Part shown: piece after piece, positions 57,923-64,000 of the stretch
Layout of the letters: every line of letters begins with the position of its first letter
How positions within the stretch are numbered: the stretch's first letter is position 1
NCBI GenBank assembly: GCA_022578965.1
Contig: MU400709.1
Location: 1 to 64,000, forward strand
Length of the DNA stretch: 64,000 nucleotides
Origin: Xylaria sp. FL1777
Lineage: Eukaryota; Ascomycota; Sordariomycetes; Xylariales; Xylariaceae
Direction of reading: 5' to 3'
Position numbers and translations under genes: made by a program
Notes under the pieces: generated by a model
What the model saw: only the letters and a program-made list of their open reading frames with translations
What the model was told of the DNA's origin: nothing
The model's database searches: none

Positions 57923-59930
57923 TGTGTCGTAATAGTCTGCTTGCTGGGACGTGCAACTGCCCAGTTAGTAAAGTTAACATGGGCTTTAGAGTCCGAATAA
58001 TACAAATTGGTTAAGGTAACGCGTAATCTGGGTATTGGGGGGGGTTGAGAGGTCATATTTCAGGTGGTTGCCTAAGCTGATTGATTTAAACATCCTATCG
58101 AGAAGTCTAGGTAGATCGAGAAAACACGTTGCTTACAGTGCGTTACGCGCGTCGCATCCCTGTGAGAACGTACGAGTGCCTATTCAAGGTGGTTTCCATG
58201 CCAATTATCCGTGTCCTTATCAAAAGGGGAATATAGCCAATCAGAACCCGACTCAACGTGCCTCTGCTCTTGACCTCCTACACCCGCAGTCTGACGGAAT
58301 CCCTCGGGCCATATCTCGCACCACCAGCTTGCATTGTCTTAGCCTTGATGATTTGAAGAGCCTCTTTATTGATCTCGTAGACTCTCTCATTGCCACTAGC
58401 CATGGTAATGACCCCGATATCCCTTTCGCAAAACGAGTGAATACCCCCGGCCTAATTCCTCTAACGCTTCCGTCGGCGCCTCGCGCAGGAATCAACCGCC
58501 CAGGCCACTTGGGAATAAGAGCCCAGAGGGGAGTCAAGCCAATGACGCAATACCCTACGCCCAACTACCGTGAAGACTATTGAGCTGTGCCAAGCGAACA
58601 CCTCGAAGCACTTCTCTGCTATACATCTCTTTGATCGCTGCAGCGCCGACGACCAGTACCTCGTTGTCCCTTAAGTTCAAGTACATAATATGGGATTCTC
58701 TACAGGAGGAGGCTGTTCAATATTGTATCAGTCACGGCAACACCCTAGCCCGGCGAGCAGCATGAGGACTACAACTAAAGGAGAGGAGTCAGATTTGGAC
58801 AAACTGGTTAGGCGTATCAATGTTGGTATGTGAATTCACTCACATACAACAGTCGAGATAGCAGCGGTAGACACGTCTTCAGGGGTGCTAGTAAGCGTTA
58901 CCACCAGATTCCGCACTTGGACACGAGACCTTTGCCAACAACAAACATGATCTGGTATCCGATGATCACCCCGAGGCTGGAACCAAACGCCGCTGCAATA
59001 GCTATTAACCAGATTGGCAAGATCAATTTCCAATCGGTCTACATAGGCGAGTCGCCTTGAATGACTTGGAAGTATATGGTAAGTTGGTATGGTAGTGCAA
59101 TAGTGCCTGTGTCGAGACTGGCCCTGGTGTTAGTTATGGGTTTGTGAGATCGAAAACAAGGAGACAAACAACTTACATCAAGATGAAGCCAGCACATACC
59201 GCGATAGGTCTGCGTCTTAAGACCCATAATGGCGCTCTAGTTCTAAGGTTGTGCCACTCCCCATTGAACGGCGAGGGAAAAGGAGAGGGGGCCGCAGAAT
59301 ATCAGTACTCAGCCGATGGAGTTAAAACTCATCAATATCTCTCGTACTGGCGCCGTGGATGCTAGAATCTCTAGTCTTAGAGACTTTCGTACTAACACTT
59401 CAACATTTGTATGCAATATTGATTACTTGGTATGATAACCTCTGCTAACCCATGATGGCGGTGCCGCAGTTGTAACGCCCAGTGCTCAGTTTTCTGTTTG
59501 GTTTTCGTTTCTCATAAAGGTAGTCAAACAACACCCGATTCTATGATCTGCTATTTCCAATGCCGTATAACACCGGCCAACTTGAAACTCAGCTGGTGCT
59601 AAGGCAGATGCCATAACTAAATCATCGCACTGGATGCCTTCCGTCTTTGCCACGTCAGGCGCCAAGGACCTTGCTAGATCAATATCAACAAGCTATGGTT
59701 GAACCCCCTTTTCTTGGGCAGCTAGACAAAGACACCTTGTCAACGTTAAGGAAAGCCAATATCATAGTATCTCAACAAAAATCACAGCAAACTCCGTATC
59801 CTCAGACTAGAAAATCCACATGATAAAGTACGCGGGTCTAGGAGCGCAGGGGTAGCCGAACCCTCTTCGTTAGATCAAAGTATACCCCGTCCGGGGATCG
59901 TCGCCGTCGGACACCGTTCTCACAATACGA
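57923..59930. other. Spacer with traces of a membrane-protein gene
   Basis: Apart from the membrane-protein traces listed separately, 57923-58530 and 59350-59930 hold only overlapping frames I cannot defend, including a 182-codon plus-strand frame at 58035-58583. Confidence 0.4.
58530..59300 (-). pseudogene. Possible membrane-protein gene or remnant
   Basis: Three exon-like blocks on the minus strand. About 59280-59183 reads WHNLRTRAPLWVLRRRPIAV then CAGFIL up to a perfect GTAAGT donor. About 59041-58930, after a TATGTAG acceptor, reads DWKLILPIWLIAIAAAFGSS then LGVIIGYQIMFVVGKGLV, a clear pair of hydrophobic segments. About 58690-58560 reads LRDNEVLVVGAAAIKEMYSR. I could not join them in phase or find a convincing start. 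It may be a small two-helix membrane protein with unrecognised introns, or a decayed gene. Confidence 0.3.
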
Positions 59931-61596
59931 TCATGTTATGCGTTTCATTCCCCTCTGAAGCCTCTTAACCGAAACTTTGGGGGAAGCTAGACGTCGCTGG
60001 AGATACGCTTTCTTTTTTTCGTGTTCTTTTTGTTCCTTTTGCTCTGTTTCTTCTCGCTCCCTTTTAGCGCTTTTCCTCTCTTGCTCTCTATCCCAGGAGA
60101 TCTGGTCTCCCAGTGCTCTATCGAACTGATGGCATAAGTCTGCAGACGTGAGCAGAAACTCCGGGTTATGCAAGGGGCCAATTTTTCGCATAATCCTCTC
60201 AGACACGAAATCCTCAAGGGATAAAGACAGCGCAACTTCGCCGAATGCTCGTCCGTTCTTATCTCGGAATATCTACTTTTTATCAGCGAAATTCATGAAA
60301 GACTCAAGAGCAAGGACCTCACAATCGGAGCATCAGGGACTGCGATAACTTTACCGGTGTCGCCGTCAATATTAGCACGCCACACGAATATCTTCCCAAG
60401 AGCCTTCCTTCTCGCCGTAGCATCTGCCATCTTTTCTTTATCCTTCTTCGTTGCTTTCTTTTTTTCGTCGTCGCTTGGCCCGTTTGGCTTGGTTTTGATC
60501 TTGGGATAGCATTCATATAGATCAAACAAGTCAACCCCTATAACCGTTCGGACCGCCCCGTGGGTCTTCTCTATATACCACCTGCATTTCTCATGCAGTT
60601 CAGAACTCTTCTGTGACCATCCCACTTCTACCACGAGCCCCGGAATTGTTGATCCTGGGTAGTTGTACTTAAAAGATAAATCTGGATCTCTCTTATCACT
60701 CTCTTCCTCGGCCGAGCTTTTGACAGTATCATTATCCTGTCCGTTCAGATTTCGGGCTATTCTTCTCGTGTAGAAATCTTTGCAATACTCCCCACGACAC
60801 TTCCCTGTTCCACACTCTGCCTTCCCCATTCTAACCAATTCCTTCTGCACTGTTATAGCCCTCTTTATCGCCTCTGACAAGTATTGGTGAAATTTGGTAG
60901 GCATACGAATGGCGAGCTGTTCTTTTCGTTTGTTGGTCTTGCCCCTGTTATCAGCCGTGTAATCATATCTGATTTATGTCATTAGCGTATATCCCATCCC
61001 TATACAGTTGACAAATAGTGTTTTGTTTACCGAAGTTTATAGTTGTAGATTGTCAACAAGTCCGAGTCATCCTTTATCTCTTCAAGTAGTTGTTTATATT
61101 CGTTGAGATATAGCGTTCTCCTGCATACTTCTCGACCAATCAAGCGATAACCTCTGCCATAAGCCACAATCAACTTCTTCACGTTTTCCACTTGGAGGCT
61201 GGTTTTATTCTTCTGTTTCGTATTGCGCGTGGCGCTACTGCTCTCTCGGGCACCAGCTGCCCGGTCATCAATGAGAGATAGCAGGCTGTCGTTTCCTTGA
61301 AACTCGTGCTTGTATTCTTTCCTAGACCGATCAGGTGTAGTAGGAGTAGTGAGTCTTCTGTTAATAGGAATAGCCTCGGGGCGACGGGTATGATATGTAC
61401 CAGACGCGAACCGAGTTGGAAAGTACTCTTCCGCCTCCAATGAGTTGTTTTTTATTGTATCGTTGGAGCTCGAAGGAGAGATCTCTGAACTTGATATATT
61501 CCATCTTGACGTTTGCGGTCCCCCTTCTGCGAGATTACGGCGGCTGAATCTGGCAAGGGGGGATTCTAAGTACGCTGACCAGAAATCGGCGTTCAT
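59931..61596 (-). CDS. Hypothetical protein with PD-(D/E)XK nuclease-like core
   Basis: Exons are 61596-61031, 60968-60323 and 60272-59931. All joins are in phase, giving 517 residues. Residues 1-150 are Ser/Pro-rich and probably disordered. A helical middle follows (VKKLIVAYGRGYRLIGREVC, KFHQYLSEAIKRAITVQKEL). At about 290-345 comes RDPDLSF, then PGLVVEVGWSQKSSELHEKC and RTVIGVDL. The Asp, then Glu-Val-Gly strand, resembles Uma2/PD-(D/E)XK-like folds, in which Asp and Glu-x-Lys bind metal; here the third residue is not clear. The C-terminus is a charged coiled coil (KSAKREREETEQKEQKEHEK). I do not know the family's function; the nuclease relation is inference from motif spacing. The start is set by the ATG opening the first coding-like stretch. 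Confidence 0.7.
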
Positions 61597-62853
61597 GATT
61601 TGGGATCCTTGGAAGTATAGCTTAATAGCTCTGGAGGTCTCTGCCGACGCGTATGGGAATGACAACGCGACGGGACTTGGGATTCTTATAGGAACTCTAC
61701 AGAATATTAATATTGGCAACAGTTCGAGTTTTGTTGTGGTGTTAGGGGTATCGATTAGCTGTAGCGAGCTAGTCACCCTCGGTTCATCCCTTGAGTTGAG
61801 CTAGTGCATGCAAAAACCGCTCATCAGAGGTAACAAAAACAATCACACTGGTTTCAGAGGTCTAATTATGGTATCCCTAAGCATAGCGCGTATTAGGCAG
61901 GTGTCACAGCAAATCAAATTCTGAATTCGCGGCTTCGGAGAATATCTTTCTTACAATTAACGGCCGTAAACGCGTCACAACAATGTGTCTTGTACGGAAG
62001 AGGTTCAACAGAACCCTGCTCTTTGAATTTTCAACTGTCTAAGCAATCATCTTGTATGATGATACGTCATGTTCACGCATCTAGAAATAGTATAGGAGCG
62101 TGACCACTAGGTTATGAAGTAACCCTTCAGGAACTTCTTTAGGAACCTCAAATTTCCAGAGTCAAGAAGCCCGAGTTGCTGAGGTCACTGCTACTAAGAT
62201 TGCTGAGTCTAGTGGCGATCATCAATTATATCGGCTCACTGGCGAGAATCTAGTCTGTGTGGTAGGTAATATTGGCAGGATGTATATGATATTCATTGAC
62301 TTTCGACTGCCTAACCCCACATCTAGCGTGTTTGTGTTGTGTGTTACCTGCTTGCTCGGCCGCCTGCAGCCCTGATCCGAACGTGGTGCTGAGTCTGAAC
62401 TTTACTGTACGATGAGTTACCTCAAGACTATCAAGATCTTAGTACTACCGCCCACGGTGGGCCACCCCCCCCCCCCCCCCATCGAAAAGTACTCTGGAGC
62501 CTTAAGGGGCTAATCAGCTATATTTTGAACAGGCGACAACTAAGGTGCTTTTCGGCACATTTTATATTAAACACCAAGGCCTGTAATAATTTATAGTATC
62601 TAAGGATGGGTCATATGTACATCGCAATACGTGGGGTTTTGTCTCGGTATTATTGATTGATGAGCCCTTCTCCGAGTGCTTGGGAAGGTCTCGGGTCTAT
62701 ATATAGCTAGTCTAAGTCTTATCTTATGTCCACACCAGGGTTGATATTCTGTCCCATCCCAGCCTAAACGACCTTGGCCCTTAACGTAAATTGTTATGAA
62801 AAAGCAAAATGTGATTTTCAATCTATTGTATATCCGACCTAATATTCACGACG
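61597..62853. other. Spacer
   Basis: About 1.25 kb, AT-rich with one poly-C run (62466-62480). No gene is seen. Confidence 0.4.

Positions 62854-64000
<1,147 letters not shown>

Noticed and set aside
58035..58583. 182-codon plus-strand frame
   Set aside because: It overlaps open frames on the other strand and shows no domain or splice support.

Overview
The window is nuclear DNA of a filamentous ascomycete (Pezizomycotina, probably a Sordariomycete). The evidence is many short introns (about 50-160 nt) with GTRNGT donors, CTAAC/CTAAT branch sites and YAG acceptors, together with fungal-only families: HET, HeLo, DUF6536, Pth11-like rhodopsin-domain proteins and Tad-type LINE relics. Compact genes are separated by AT-rich spacers without genes, and repeat copies differ largely by transitions, as expected under RIP. 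It is a draft assembly. Ten Ns are flanked by long poly-G and poly-C runs (12981-13143), and a C-rich run (27-102) cuts the first gene. Splice sites below were read by eye, and exon joins were checked for phase unless stated.

Layout. 1-12.5 kb is mostly housekeeping: a 3'-truncated phosphopantothenoylcysteine decarboxylase (-), monothiol glutaredoxin GRX5 (+), cytosolic lysyl-tRNA synthetase (+), a gamma-glutamyltranspeptidase-family Ntn hydrolase (-) and a Ser/Thr-rich surface protein with a GPI-like tail (-). 12.5-16.5 kb is the assembly gap and gene-poor AT-rich sequence. 16.6-24 kb holds a rhodopsin-domain membrane protein (+), an SRPBCC protein (+), a short HET-domain protein (-) and a PRELI/MSF1 lipid-transfer protein (-).

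25-41.5 kb is rich in fungal allorecognition and cell-death type families. A HeLo-pseudokinase gene (-) and a 1374-residue kinase/Sel1-like/ankyrin/transmembrane gene (+) are divergent over a 643-bp intergenic region containing a terminal-inverted-repeat element. They are followed by a BTB protein, a hypothetical gene, an ankyrin protein, a LINE relic next to an orphan HeLo first exon, and a frameshifted HET pseudogene.

41.8-50 kb holds an unrecognised protein, a DUF6536 membrane protein with an apparent 184-bp insertion and a frameshift, a vWA-domain protein and an Ecm33-like membrane-anchored glycoprotein. 50-53 kb is a repeat-bearing spacer with a 156-bp imperfect palindrome and an inverted relative of a repeat at 13.8 kb. 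53-64 kb has a MYND protein, an RNase H protein (possibly one fused gene), an F-box-like protein, traces of a membrane-protein gene, a three-exon gene with a PD-(D/E)XK-like core, and the 3' part of a sesquiterpene synthase running off the right edge, where a biosynthetic cluster may begin.
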